Positions 35,532-45,304 are shown, counted from the first letter of the stretch. The stretch is DNA of 64,000 bases from Marinobacter flavimaris (GCF_002933295.1 NZ_PSSW01000004.1:62001-126000), one strand, 5' to 3'. The notes: generated from the sequence alone by a model not told the origin. Numbers and translations are program-made.

Positions 35532-36828
35532 AGCTAAAACGCTCCGACAGGATACGGTGAGAGGGCGTACCCTTCTTGATCAGATGATCTTCAACGATAT
35601 CCATCATGATCGACGGCCCGCACATCACAAAGAGCCATTCGCTGATCTCTTTCTCTGAAAACACACGATCCATAAGCTCTGCATCGATGAAACCCGTCTC
35701 TCCCTGCCAGGTTTCAGGCGGTTCCGACAGCACATAGACTACGTCCTGCTCACCCAACTCCTCACGATACGCAATCTGATCAATCAGCCGATTTCCATAG
35801 ATCACCCTTACCTTGCGCGAATCGCCGGTGAGGCGCATTTGCCGAAGTATGCCCAGCAGCGGAGCAAGGCCAACGCCACCTGCGATGAGAGCGACCCCGG
35901 GTTCAGTGCGACCATCGACAGAAAGATTGCCATAAGGACCGTCAACGTAGGCGACGGTACCCGCCTCTATCTGGCCAACTGTTCGCGTGAAGTCGCCAAG
36001 CTCTTTGATCATGAAAGATACTTCAGCCCCGGACGCCGGTGCCGAGCAAATGGAGAACGGGTTTTCCTTCATCGAGAAGGGGCTGTGGCCGACATTCAGC
36101 CAGGCGAATTGCCCGGCCTGGTAATCAAGCCCCCGATGACCTTCGGGTTTTACGGTCAACTCCCATTGCTTTGGCGTCAACTGGGTGACCGAGGCCACAC
36201 GCCAGGGACGAGCTTTCTGCCAGAGGGGAACCAACACGTAAACCGCAAGCAATGACCCGGCAGCCACACCAGTCATGACCAGCCACACCCAGGTCATCAC
36301 AGGCTCCGATCCATAACGCCCGCCATAGACGGTGTGGTGCAACAGAAGAACCGCAATCAAAAGCGCACCGATCCCGTGCAGAAGGCGCCATGCCTCATAT
36401 TTGTAGTCCAGTTGGGTGCGCCCGATCGCCATTACAACAAGGCCCGCGAGAAGCAGATAGGCGGCAATACCTGTCGACAGAGCGGAAAAATCGGTCGTGA
36501 GCGTCAATTGGCGCGTTGGGTCCCAGGGGCGCTGACCACCGGTCGGAGTTCCCTGGTAAAGGAACGGGTGCAGCACGGCAAAGACCAGTGCCGTACGAGC
36601 CATGATCTGGTGAAACCGCATGGTCACATCCATTCCAACGCCATTTGAGATGGCCTTGAAACGGCCAGACAGGATGAACTCCATCAGGATCATCGAGAAG
36701 GCAAGGATGCCAAGACCGGATGCGAGTTCCTGATGGAACTGGCGAGGAGGCCCTCCCACCCACGCGGACAAGATCAAGGGCAATGTGACAGCAAAAAGGT
36801 AAACAAGGATCAAAAAGAACGGTTTCAT
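35524..36828 (-). CDS. Ferric-reductase-like transmembrane oxidoreductase, full-length copy
   Basis: 434 aa. Helices 1-5 hold the heme-type histidines (FHQIMARTALVFAVLHPFLY and LLHGIGALLIAVLLLHHT). The C-terminal half is a ferredoxin-reductase module: GLDYQAGQFAWLNVG and ENPFSICSAP (FAD), then GGVGLAPLLGILR and VMCGPSIMM (NAD). Such proteins pass electrons from NAD(P)H across the membrane to ferric iron or a quinone-like acceptor. Its last codons overlap a 35-aa microprotein. It is divergent from the Nudix gene. The second copy is at 62814. Confidence 0.9.
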   Translation of the reverse strand: MKPFFLILVYLFAVTLPLILSAWVGGPPRQFHQELASGLGILAFSMILMEFILSGRFKAISNGVGMDVTMRFHQIMARTALVFAVLHPFLYQGTPTGGQRPWDPTRQLTLTTDFSALSTGIAAYLLLAGLVVMAIGRTQLDYKYEAWRLLHGIGALLIAVLLLHHTVYGGRYGSEPVMTWVWLVMTGVAAGSLLAVYVLVPLWQKARPWRVASVTQLTPKQWELTVKPEGHRGLDYQAGQFAWLNVGHSPFSMKENPFSICSAPASGAEVSFMIKELGDFTRTVGQIEAGTVAYVDGPYGNLSVDGRTEPGVALIAGGVGLAPLLGILRQMRLTGDSRKVRVIYGNRLIDQIAYREELGEQDVVYVLSEPPETWQGETGFIDAELMDRVFSEKEISEWLFVMCGPSIMMDIVEDHLIKKGTPSHRILSERFSYD

Positions 36829-36966
36829 CTATCCAGCCTGATTTACTTCCTCTGGCCTTGCAATCTAGTCTTCCACAGAGCCCCTGGCAACGCGGACGCA
36901 ACGAACACACCCCGGCCTTGCAAGATGTGTTTTACTATAGCTCTACTTACCAGAGGACAGATTTCC

Positions 36967-37560
36967 GTGCCCCGTAAATCCTGGGTCAGCCAATTGCGAC
37001 CTCAGAAAATACCATTCCGGCGCCGATTCGCTCGCGCTTCTGTTGCGTTGATCTTTCGGAAAACAGAAGACGGCGGCAAGGAGTTGCTCTTTATCCAGCG
37101 AGCCCGCCGGGCGGGTGATCCCTGGTCCGGCGATATGGCATTCCCCGGAGGCCGGCTGCAATCCGAAGACGCGTCCGCCCGGGCCGCGGCCCAACGGGAG
37201 ACGTTGGAAGAAACGGGTATCGACCTCAGTCGCCATGGCCGTTACCTAGCCCGCTTATCAGACCTGATTACCCGCCATCACAGCCGCTGGCGTCCGATGG
37301 TCGTTACACCCTACGTGTTCGAATGGCGGGGGCCAAAGGCTGTCTCGCCTAATCATGAAGTCGAGCGGGCGGTCTGGGTCCCCCTGGACTACCTCGCTGC
37401 CGGCGAGAACCAAAGCCAACTCCCCTGGCGCACGCCCCTCGGAACCCTGAACCTGCCGTGTTGCCACTACCTGGATTCATGCATCTGGGGACTGAGCTAC
37501 AGCATGTTGCAGGAGCTGCTGGAGATGATTTCCGAAACAGGACGTGAGCTGGAGCCGTGA
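36967..37560 (+). CDS. Nudix hydrolase, CoA pyrophosphatase-like
   Basis: 197 aa from GTG 36967, chosen because GAGGA lies 9 nt upstream; the open frame begins at 36733 and ATG 36925 is possible. The Nudix box reads FPGGRLQSEDASARAAAQRE, followed directly by TLEETGI. The N-terminus (RRRFARASVALIF) and C-terminal PCCHYLDSCIWGLSY are as in the YeaB/CoA diphosphatase branch, which cleaves oxidised CoA. It is divergent from the flavocytochrome gene. Confidence 0.85.
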   Translation: MPRKSWVSQLRPQKIPFRRRFARASVALIFRKTEDGGKELLFIQRARRAGDPWSGDMAFPGGRLQSEDASARAAAQRETLEETGIDLSRHGRYLARLSDLITRHHSRWRPMVVTPYVFEWRGPKAVSPNHEVERAVWVPLDYLAAGENQSQLPWRTPLGTLNLPCCHYLDSCIWGLSYSMLQELLEMISETGRELEP

Positions 37561-37618
37561 GTCGCTCCTGTGCCAGCAGTTTCCTGCCCTCGCGACACCC
37601 AATAACAACGACAGAAGA

Positions 37619-38551
37619 CTAAAGCCTGACAATCCCCTCACCCTGATCATGCAACCAACGCCGCCAGTCCAGCCCCAACATGGTTACACCGCCGATGTAA
37701 TTGTCATCCACCAGGTAGTACGAGATGGTGCGGTCACCCCGGTTAAAGTTGTGCATCAGTCGCACCACAAAGTTACGGCTGGTCGGCTTGGAAAACAGAA
37801 AATAGACAAACTGGCCGGACTGAGCCCTCAGGCTTCCGCGCCCCGACAGATCTGAATGTCGCCACTTATTGCTGGGCAGTTTCAACAACTGGTCGATAGC
37901 CGCTAAACGGCCCTGCTCACGGGCTTGATCAACAACCCACTGGTTTTCGTGATGACGCTCAAAATACAAGCCCGACTCATCACGTTCCAGCATCTCCATT
38001 TGCTCCGCAAGCCCCTCATTCAGCCAGGCAGGCGCATAGGGAACGATTGTATCGACAACCGCATGACTCACTTCATGCTTGATCGTTTTAAAGGTGAGGC
38101 TTCTGTTTTTCTGCACATAGACGACGATCTGATGCTCGGAGGGGATGTAAAGCCCGTACGAGGCAACCGACATGCCCCTGTTCTTGCGAACCAGGTAGTC
38201 CCGGTATTCGGCACTGTTCTTGAAAATCAGGATATTGACGGGCACCGTCTCGTACATGTCAAAGGACATCACCCGGTCAAAAAACTCGTAGACATTGTTC
38301 ACGCCGTCAACGATCTGCCGGTGCTCTTCCTCACTCAGCTCAATATCAACAGCTTTGACATCGATCTCAAAGCGGGACCATTTCGAAGCGCTCGGCTTCA
38401 CATTGACCACTTCCTGCTGAACGCTATGATCCAGACGATCGCTAAAGTGAACCTTACCGTCTTCATCTACCCATTTGTAAATCTTTGCAGAGACTGTGCT
38501 TGCAAAGATCACGAACAGCGCAAACACAAAGACTGAATGGACTGCTTTCAT
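37619..38551 (-). CDS. DUF4124 plus zinc metallopeptidase-like (MA) protein
   Basis: 310 aa with signal peptide (FVFALFVIFASTVSA). DUF4124 follows (KIYKWVDEDGKVHFSDR). From about residue 150 a gluzincin-type site appears: KHEVSHAVVD with His159, Glu160 and His163, then WLNEGLAEQ about 15 residues on, supplying the third ligand Glu. This looks like a peptidase MA-like domain in the periplasm. DUF4124 modules are usually cell-envelope adaptors. The combination of adaptor and peptidase suggests an envelope-processing role. Confidence 0.85.
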   Translation of the reverse strand: MKAVHSVFVFALFVIFASTVSAKIYKWVDEDGKVHFSDRLDHSVQQEVVNVKPSASKWSRFEIDVKAVDIELSEEEHRQIVDGVNNVYEFFDRVMSFDMYETVPVNILIFKNSAEYRDYLVRKNRGMSVASYGLYIPSEHQIVVYVQKNRSLTFKTIKHEVSHAVVDTIVPYAPAWLNEGLAEQMEMLERDESGLYFERHHENQWVVDQAREQGRLAAIDQLLKLPSNKWRHSDLSGRGSLRAQSGQFVYFLFSKPTSRNFVVRLMHNFNRGDRTISYYLVDDNYIGGVTMLGLDWRRWLHDQGEGIVRL

Positions 38552-38800
38552 TAACCTTTAACCCTATTAACACTGCGCTTTACCCTCTGGAGAGCGTAAG
38601 CAGTTAATGCGGCACGAATACGAGTGCGACCGAACAAACAGATTCTGAGCCCTACCCGACCAATATACTACTGCAAAATATGAAGAACGTGACCTAAGCT
38701 TTGTGAACGAAAACCTTAGCATTCACCTTCAGCATCAACGCAATCACCTGCGCCACGAATGCCAACACCGACAAACAACAACTAACCGGAAGGAAACCTC

Positions 38801-39808
38801 ATGATTACCATAAAAACCGCATTGGTCGCCTCGGTGGCCGCAGCCAGTTTTATCGCAGCCGATGTTCATGCGGCGACCGAGTGGAACGTATCTTTGTGGG
38901 GAAAGCGCCGAGCTTTCACCGAAAACGTCGAGAAACTCGCCGAACTGGTTGAAGCCAAAACCAATGGAGAGTTCACCCTCAACATTTCTTATGGCGGGCT
39001 GTCCAAGGCAAGGGAAAACCTTGATGGTATTTCGTTTGGCGCTTTCGAAATGGCGCAGTTTTGCTCCTTCTACCACACCGACAAAAACCCGACCATCACA
39101 GTAACCGAGCTGCCTTTCTCACAAGACGTTTCTCTGGCTCGGATCAGCGACATCTATACCGAAGTGTTCAATCACCCCGAGGTAAAGAAAGATCTGGCCC
39201 GATGGAATGCCACCCTGCTGATGCCCACCCCACTGCCTCAGTACAACATCGTCGGTAAAGGAGAGCCGATCGGGACTCTGGAAGATTTTGAAGGCATGCG
39301 CATCCGTGGCCCGGGCGGAATCATGGGTGTGCTGGGAAAACTGGGCGCGGTCAAGACAGGGGTGCCTTTCGCTGAGGTGCGCCAGGCCATGGATTCCGGA
39401 GTCATCGACGCAGCCTCCTTCGCCCCCCACGCACACCTGGCCACCACAACTTACAAAGTAGGTCAGTGGGCAACCACTAACCTTAATCTCGGCTCAGCCA
39501 ATTGCCCGGTGGTCGTCAATACCGATGCCCTGGACATGCTTGAGCCGGCCCACCGCGAGGCACTGCTGGGTTCTGTAGAGGAAGCTCTCGACTACTACGT
39601 GGAAAACTACGAGCAGAACACCACGGCCAGGTTCGAGGCCGCCAAGGACGAAACCAACATTACCGAGGTTACCTTCACCCCAGAGCAGACTGCCCGACTC
39701 AACGAACTGGCTGAGTCTGTCCGCCAGGAGTGGATTGAAACCCACAAGGGCGATTTTGATGCAAAGGCTGTCTTCGATTTCACAGCCAAACTCTTCGCCG
39801 AACAGTAA
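38801..39808 (+). CDS. TRAP transporter solute-binding protein (DctP family)
   Basis: 335 aa, exported (ASVAAASFIAADVHA signal). The DctP fold is supported by NVSLWGKRRAFTENVEKLAE, ELPFSQDVSLARISDIY, and the conserved substrate-binding region with Arg in GMRIRGPGG. These proteins bind carboxylates or related acids in the periplasm and hand them to the DctQM permease. RBS AAGGAA precedes the ATG. It is first in a three-gene operon. The ligand is not determinable here. Confidence 0.92.
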   Translation: MITIKTALVASVAAASFIAADVHAATEWNVSLWGKRRAFTENVEKLAELVEAKTNGEFTLNISYGGLSKARENLDGISFGAFEMAQFCSFYHTDKNPTITVTELPFSQDVSLARISDIYTEVFNHPEVKKDLARWNATLLMPTPLPQYNIVGKGEPIGTLEDFEGMRIRGPGGIMGVLGKLGAVKTGVPFAEVRQAMDSGVIDAASFAPHAHLATTTYKVGQWATTNLNLGSANCPVVVNTDALDMLEPAHREALLGSVEEALDYYVENYEQNTTARFEAAKDETNITEVTFTPEQTARLNELAESVRQEWIETHKGDFDAKAVFDFTAKLFAEQ

Positions 39809-39818
39809 CCTGCCCTGA

Positions 39819-39856
39819 AAATCGGGGCCCGATTCAATCTCATCGGGCCCCGGTTT
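39819..39856 (+). terminator. Hairpin between dctP and dctQ
   Basis: Perfect 11-bp arms CGGGGCCCGAT (39823-39833) and ATCGGGCCCCG (39842-39852), flanked by AAAA and TTT that extend the stem, with an 8-nt loop. It sits just after the binding-protein gene and before the small permease. Such intra-operon hairpins usually lower permease expression relative to the binding protein or stabilise the upstream mRNA. Confidence 0.75.
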
Positions 39857-39895
39857 GGTTTTGGGAAACCGAACCATCACTAACTGGAGGCTGAC

Positions 39896-40522
39896 ATGTC
39901 TGCAGCCGCATCTGTACTTTCTGACAACTCGACGCTGAGTCGTCTGGACCGTCTGTTTTTCCGGCTGGAGTCCTTACTCACCCTTGCCGGCGGTTTTGCG
40001 ATTTTTCTGCTGGTTTTGTTGGCAACGGTAAACATTCTCGGTCGCTGGATCTTTTCATCGCCAATCAGTGGCTATGTTGACTGGGTCGAACAGGCCATGG
40101 CGTTCATTGCTTTTCTTGGCATTGCTTATACCCAGAGAATGGGCGGCCACATCCGCATGGACATACTGGTTGGCAAATTCCGCGGCCGCTACCTTTGGTT
40201 TACCGAAATGGTCACAACCCTGCTGATGCTGGCAGTCACGTCTGTGCTGATCTACGGCAGCTACATGCATTTCTGGCGAGCCTACTCCATTGGTGATTCA
40301 TCGCTCGACATCAATTTGCCCACCTGGCCCGCCAAACTGGTGGTTCCAATCGCTCTAACCATTCTGGCAATGCGTCTGTTACTGCAATTGTGGGGCTACC
40401 TGCGGGCGCTCAGACAGGGTGGCGATACGCCTGTGGCTGTCCCGCTTGTGGAGTCGGCGGCCGACGTTGCCGCCCGGGAAGCCAGTGCCGTCAGTGGCCA
40501 CGAGGACGAAAAAACACCATGA
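39896..40522 (+). CDS. TRAP transporter small permease (DctQ)
   Basis: 208 aa with four hydrophobic helices: FAIFLLVLLATVNILGRW, AMAFIAFLGIAYTQRMGGHIR (standard DctQ), TTLLMLAVTSVLIYGSYM, and VVPIALTILAMRLLLQLW. GGAGG precedes the ATG. Its C-terminal cytosolic tail is acidic. The stop overlaps the start of the large permease (ATGA), so the two are translationally coupled. Confidence 0.92.
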   Translation: MSAAASVLSDNSTLSRLDRLFFRLESLLTLAGGFAIFLLVLLATVNILGRWIFSSPISGYVDWVEQAMAFIAFLGIAYTQRMGGHIRMDILVGKFRGRYLWFTEMVTTLLMLAVTSVLIYGSYMHFWRAYSIGDSSLDINLPTWPAKLVVPIALTILAMRLLLQLWGYLRALRQGGDTPVAVPLVESAADVAAREASAVSGHEDEKTP

Positions 40523-41928
40523 CTGAACTGTTTCAAACCATGGGCAACATGGATTCCATCGACATTGGCCTCTGGGTCACTGGCGCCATGCTGGTCTTCG
40601 TCCTGTTAGGCGTTCGAGTAGCCTTCGCAGCGGCCACAGCCGGCTTTCTCGGTCTGGTGTGGATCTTTTCCGCCAAGCTCGGTTTCGACCGGGGATTCCT
40701 GGTCGCTGTAAAAATGGCGGGCACCATTCCCCATTCAAAAGTTTCTTCGCTTGCCCTGTCACTGATTCCCGCTTTTATACTGATCGGCTTTCTTGCCTAT
40801 CACGCAGGACTCACTAAAGCTCTCTTTGAAGCGGCCAAACGCTGGGTGGGCTGGCTACCAGGAGGCATGGGTGTCGCTACCGTCTTTTCCACAGCAGGCT
40901 TCGCAGCCGTGTCCGGCGCGTCAGTGGCGACTTCTGCGGTTTTCGCCCGCATCGCCGTGCCGGAAATGCTCAAACTGGGATATGACAAGCGCTTCGCCGC
41001 TGGCGTTGTTGCAGCGGGCGGAACACTGGCGTCGCTGATCCCGCCCTCTGCCATTCTGGTTATCTACGCCATTATTGTTGAACAGGACGTCGGCGCGCTG
41101 CTAATGGCCGGTTTCCTGCCCGGTGCATTTTCAGCCCTGGTTTACGGTGCACTTGTCATATTCATGGCAATGACCCGCAAGAACTTCGGCCCGCCGGTTC
41201 GAGGCTATACCTGGAAACAGCGCTTTGAGTCAGTGCCAGGCGCACTGCCTATTTTCGTGGTGGTTGGCATCATCATGGTTTGTATTTATGGCGGCGTGGG
41301 CACGCCCACTGAAGCCGGTGCCCTGGGTGCGTTTGTCATTCTCTGCATGGCGATCTACAACGGAAGCCGGTGGCCAGAGCTAAAGGCTTCCCTGATGGAA
41401 ACGGCGAAGCTGTCGGCGATGATTTTTGCCATCATTTGGGGCGTTCTCATCTACGTTCGCTTTCTTGGCTTCGCCGATCTGCCCAGCGCATTTTCAGACT
41501 GGATCGTCAGCCTGGAACAGAGTCCGCTGCTAACGCTCCTGCTCATTCTCTGCGCTTACGCCGTGCTGGGGATGTTTATGGACGCCATCGGCATGCTCCT
41601 GCTGACCCTGCCCGTAGTGTACCCGGCGGTGATAGCCCTGAATGGGGGGATCGACGTTACTGCCGCCGAGTCGGCCTTCGGGGTCTCTGGCGCCGGCTGC
41701 GCCATCTGGTTTGGCATTATTGTGGTAAAGATGGCGGAGCTCTGCCTGATTACCCCTCCCATCGGACTGAACTGCTTTGTTGTTGCCGGCGTGCGCCCAG
41801 AATGTACTGTGCAGGACGTGTTCCGGGGCTGCACCCCTTTCTTTGTGGCCGATGTATTAACCATCGCCGCCTTGATCGCGCTGCCCGGCATCGTGTTGTG
41901 GTTACCGGGCATGATGGGCTATGGCTGA
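40519..41928 (+). CDS. TRAP transporter large permease (DctM)
   Basis: 469 aa from ATG 40519, which overlaps the dctQ stop; the long upstream frame extension is a shadow of dctQ. About 12 helices, with the DctM signatures VSGASVATSAVFARIAVPEM and GVVAAGGTLASLIPPSAIL, and a duplicate-like GMFMDAIGMLLLTLPVVYP. It forms the ion-coupled channel with DctQ, taking solute from DctP. Na+ coupling is typical of the family. Confidence 0.93.
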   Translation: MTELFQTMGNMDSIDIGLWVTGAMLVFVLLGVRVAFAAATAGFLGLVWIFSAKLGFDRGFLVAVKMAGTIPHSKVSSLALSLIPAFILIGFLAYHAGLTKALFEAAKRWVGWLPGGMGVATVFSTAGFAAVSGASVATSAVFARIAVPEMLKLGYDKRFAAGVVAAGGTLASLIPPSAILVIYAIIVEQDVGALLMAGFLPGAFSALVYGALVIFMAMTRKNFGPPVRGYTWKQRFESVPGALPIFVVVGIIMVCIYGGVGTPTEAGALGAFVILCMAIYNGSRWPELKASLMETAKLSAMIFAIIWGVLIYVRFLGFADLPSAFSDWIVSLEQSPLLTLLLILCAYAVLGMFMDAIGMLLLTLPVVYPAVIALNGGIDVTAAESAFGVSGAGCAIWFGIIVVKMAELCLITPPIGLNCFVVAGVRPECTVQDVFRGCTPFFVADVLTIAALIALPGIVLWLPGMMGYG

Positions 41929-42001
41929 AAATAGGCCTGAGGCATTTTGCTATGGGCGTCTGGGATGACACCCATCTGCATACTCACGCTCCCTTATTTC
42001 C

Positions 42002-42484
42002 TCAATGATGGTGCCCACCCGGCCCATGGGCGTGACCGTGCGACAACTCTTCCGGAGTAGCGGCGCGCACGTCAATGACTTCAATATCAAAGGTCAGGGT
42101 TCTACCGGCCATCGGATGGTTGGTATCGACATCCGCGAACTTATGGCCGACCTTGGCAACCACCACATGCCGTGGACCCTGCTCGGTTTGCACCTGGGCG
42201 ACCATGCCCGGCTTCCAGCGTTTGGCACCCATCAAATGCTTGATCGGCACCCGCTGGATGGCATCAGCCTTGCGCGGTCCGTAGGCTTTATCGGGAGTGA
42301 CGGTAACACTGAACGTATCACCGGCATCGCGACCTTCCAGGGCTTCTTCCAGGCCCTTGATAATGCCACCGTGGCCATGCAGGTACGCGTTCGGCTCGCC
42401 ACCATGGGAGTTTTCAACAACGTTGTCTTGTTCATCACGGACACTGTAGTGAAACAGGACGACTTGATTCTTTTCGATAGACAT
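42002..42484 (-). CDS. FKBP-type peptidyl-prolyl isomerase, SlyD-like
   Basis: 160 aa. FKBP pattern: KNQVVLFHYSVRDEQDNVV and GGIIKGLEEALEGRDAGD, then AYGPRKADAI. An inserted flap (residues ~70-120) is SlyD-like. The C-terminal tail is His-rich (SHGHAHGPGGHHH), suiting Ni or Cu binding. Such proteins fold substrates and can donate nickel. The chosen ATG 42484 starts at MSIEKNQ, without the upstream extension. Confidence 0.93.
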   Translation of the reverse strand: MSIEKNQVVLFHYSVRDEQDNVVENSHGGEPNAYLHGHGGIIKGLEEALEGRDAGDTFSVTVTPDKAYGPRKADAIQRVPIKHLMGAKRWKPGMVAQVQTEQGPRHVVVAKVGHKFADVDTNHPMAGRTLTFDIEVIDVRAATPEELSHGHAHGPGGHHH

Positions 42485-42643
42485 AGGGTTCTCTGTGGCG
42501 GTTAACGATATAGCATTATAACCAGCGGCGATGCTGACTTCAGCAGCGCCTTCGGTCAAAGCGGTTGATGGCCCAAGGGAAAAATAGGAGTCTACACTTC
42601 CTGTGCATCGCACCCACTTTCCTGCAGGGCCAGAGAAAACACC

Positions 42644-45304
42644 ATGAACAGCGCAGTCCCAGAGCTACCCGGCACACCGGATCCCGCTGGTAACGGACTC
42701 ACCCGAGCGGAAGCCAGTGCACGCCTGGAGCAATTTGGCTACAACCAACTGCCCACCCCGCCCATGCCAGGCCTGGTGGAGCTTTTTGCGCGGCAATTTC
42801 TTAGCCCTTTCATTTACATCCTCCTGATCGCTTCCGGGGTGTCATTTGCACTCGGCCAGACCCCCAGCGGGGTTTTTATCCTGATCGTCCTGCTGATCAA
42901 CGCGATTATCGGCACGGTCCAGGAGTTTTCGGCCCAGAAAGCGGCTGCCGCGCTGAAGCAAATGATGAAAGGGACCACTCACGTTCTGCGGGATGGCCAG
43001 GTGGTCACCGTGGAAGTGGAGGAGGTCGTTCCGGGCGACGTGGTTCTGCTCTCTTCCGGCGACAAGGTGCCCGCTGATATTCAGTTACTCAGCGCCAGCA
43101 GCCTGGCAGTGGATGAGTCCATGCTGACGGGGGAATCCCTGGCGGTTGCCAAGAACGCCGGAGCGGCAAGCGACGACAGCACGCCACTCACAGAGCGGGT
43201 TGATCAGTGCTTTGCGGGCAGCATCATCACCCACGGGCGCGGACGCGGCCGGGTGATAGCAACCGCCTCTGACACCCAGCTTGGCAAGATTGCCCAGGGT
43301 GTCACCGGCAAAACGTCCGCCGAACCGCCCCTGATGATCCGGATCCGAAAGTTCACCTACCAGGTTGCTTTCGGCATTCTCGTGGCCATAGGCGCCCTCG
43401 CCTGCCTGATGATCCTGGATGGTGGTTATTCGATCGAAGACATGGTCCTCATGACCATCGGCCTGGCGGTCTCGGTCATTCCCGAGGGGCTGCCTGCCGC
43501 ACTGACCGTGGCCCTGGCCATCGGCATGTCCCGGATGGCAAAGCGCAATGTAATCATCCGCAAGCTCGTGGCTGTGGAAGCCCTCGGATCCTGCACCCTG
43601 ATCTGCTCCGACAAGACCGGCACGCTGACCGTCAACGAACTCACGATTCGCAAAGTGATGCTGCCTGATGGGCGCCAATTCGATGTCACTGGCGAGGGCG
43701 TGGCCCCTGGCGGCGAGATAACAGGCCATGGCGGAACCCAGGTGGATACAGCAGGCCAGGATACGCTGCGGGAGCTCTGTGTCGCAGGCGTCCTCGCCAA
43801 TGAGAGTCATCTGGACTATAGCGGCGGCGAATGGGTGTCCCAGGGCGATATCGTCGACATCGCCTTCCTGGTTATGGCCAAAAAACTGGGTATGTCCATC
43901 ACTGACCTGCGAACCCGGCAGGAGCAGGTGGCCCTGATCCCGTATGAGTCGGAAAAGGCCTACAGCGGTGTGGTCAACCGCATTGGTGATCAAACCGTCA
44001 TCTATGCCAAAGGCAGCCCGGAAAAGATGCTGGCCATGTGCCACCAGATGGCAACCACTGACGGCTCCACGGCAATAGACAAGCCCGCCCTCGAAAGCCA
44101 GTTCACCGAGCTCGCGTCCCGAGGCTACCGGATTATCGCCCTGGCGAAGAAAACGTCTTCATCCGGCGACCATGAGATGGCCGATATGGTCTTTCTCGGC
44201 ATGGTCGCCATGATCGACCCCCTCCGTCATGAAGCCTTTGATGCCATCGAAAAGTGCCGCACCGGCGGAATTGAGGTGGCCATGGTCACGGGCGACCATC
44301 CTGCTACTGCAAAATCGATCGCCCTGGAACTGGGCCTGTGTGACACGGACGCTACGGTTGTCACGGGGCCCATGCTTGATGAAGCCAAAGCGGAGGGCCA
44401 GGCGGCGGTCGACCAGCTCATTCGCCAGGCCCGGGTATTCGCCCGCATCGAACCCGCCAGGAAAGCCCAGATTGTGGACAGCTTCATGCGGGACGGGCAT
44501 TTTGTCGCGGTCACCGGGGATGGTGTCAATGATGCGCCCGCCATGCGGCAGGCCCATGCGGGCATCGCCATGGGCAAACGCGGCACGGATGTGGCGAAGG
44601 AAACGGCAGACCTGATCGTCACCGATGATAATTTTTCCTCCATTGTTGCCGGCATCGAGCAAGGGCGGGTGGTTTACAACAATATCCGCAAGGTGATTGG
44701 ACTGCTGGTTGCCACCGGTTTCTCGGCAATCCTGCTTTTCTTCTTTTGTGTACTGGCCGGCCTGCCAATGCCCATGATCGCGGTCCAGCTACTCTGGCTC
44801 AATCTGGTTGCGAACGGCTTCCAGGACGTAGCACTGGCATTTGAACCGAAGGAAGGCGGCGAATTGTCTGTAAAGCCACGCTCACCTCACGAGCCCGTAT
44901 TCGACAAACACATTATTGAGCATGTCCTGGTGGTGGGATCGTGGATGGGCCTCGTCGCATTCCTCAATTTTCAGTGGACACTCGACCAGGGCCAAAGCAT
45001 TGAGGAAGCGCGCAACCTGACGCTGATGCTAATGGTGCTCTTCGGCAACATTCACGCGCTGAACAGCCGCTCGGAGTCCCGTTCCCTATTCAAGATCTCC
45101 TTGTTCCGTAACCCTTTCCTGATGCTGGCAGTTCCCCTCGCGCAGCTGGCACACATTGGTGCCATGTACACCCCGGGGCTGTCCGATGTCCTGCAGATCC
45201 AGCCAATTTCAGTGGCCGAATGGTTGCAGTTGCTTGCATTGGCTATGAGCCTGCTCGCTGTGGAGGAGCTGCATAAGGTCCTGATCAGGCGGCGGGCACG
45301 CTGA
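42644..45304 (+). CDS. P2-type cation-transporting ATPase
   Basis: 886 aa. Phosphorylation motif SDKTGTLT lies mid-protein, the fourth helix has PEGLPAALTVALA (the P2 Ca2+/Na+ type site), and TGDGVNDAPAMRQA is the hinge. The N-terminal cation_ATPase_N domain is present (LTRAEASARLEQFGYN). These pumps export Ca2+, Mg2+ or Na+ from the cytosol. The transported ion cannot be fixed from sequence alone. Confidence 0.92.
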   Translation: MNSAVPELPGTPDPAGNGLTRAEASARLEQFGYNQLPTPPMPGLVELFARQFLSPFIYILLIASGVSFALGQTPSGVFILIVLLINAIIGTVQEFSAQKAAAALKQMMKGTTHVLRDGQVVTVEVEEVVPGDVVLLSSGDKVPADIQLLSASSLAVDESMLTGESLAVAKNAGAASDDSTPLTERVDQCFAGSIITHGRGRGRVIATASDTQLGKIAQGVTGKTSAEPPLMIRIRKFTYQVAFGILVAIGALACLMILDGGYSIEDMVLMTIGLAVSVIPEGLPAALTVALAIGMSRMAKRNVIIRKLVAVEALGSCTLICSDKTGTLTVNELTIRKVMLPDGRQFDVTGEGVAPGGEITGHGGTQVDTAGQDTLRELCVAGVLANESHLDYSGGEWVSQGDIVDIAFLVMAKKLGMSITDLRTRQEQVALIPYESEKAYSGVVNRIGDQTVIYAKGSPEKMLAMCHQMATTDGSTAIDKPALESQFTELASRGYRIIALAKKTSSSGDHEMADMVFLGMVAMIDPLRHEAFDAIEKCRTGGIEVAMVTGDHPATAKSIALELGLCDTDATVVTGPMLDEAKAEGQAAVDQLIRQARVFARIEPARKAQIVDSFMRDGHFVAVTGDGVNDAPAMRQAHAGIAMGKRGTDVAKETADLIVTDDNFSSIVAGIEQGRVVYNNIRKVIGLLVATGFSAILLFFFCVLAGLPMPMIAVQLLWLNLVANGFQDVALAFEPKEGGELSVKPRSPHEPVFDKHIIEHVLVVGSWMGLVAFLNFQWTLDQGQSIEEARNLTLMLMVLFGNIHALNSRSESRSLFKISLFRNPFLMLAVPLAQLAHIGAMYTPGLSDVLQIQPISVAEWLQLLALAMSLLAVEELHKVLIRRRAR

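Noticed and set aside
40390..40518. N-terminal extension of the large TRAP permease
   Set aside because: It overlaps dctQ in another frame; ATG 40519 overlaps the dctQ stop as expected.
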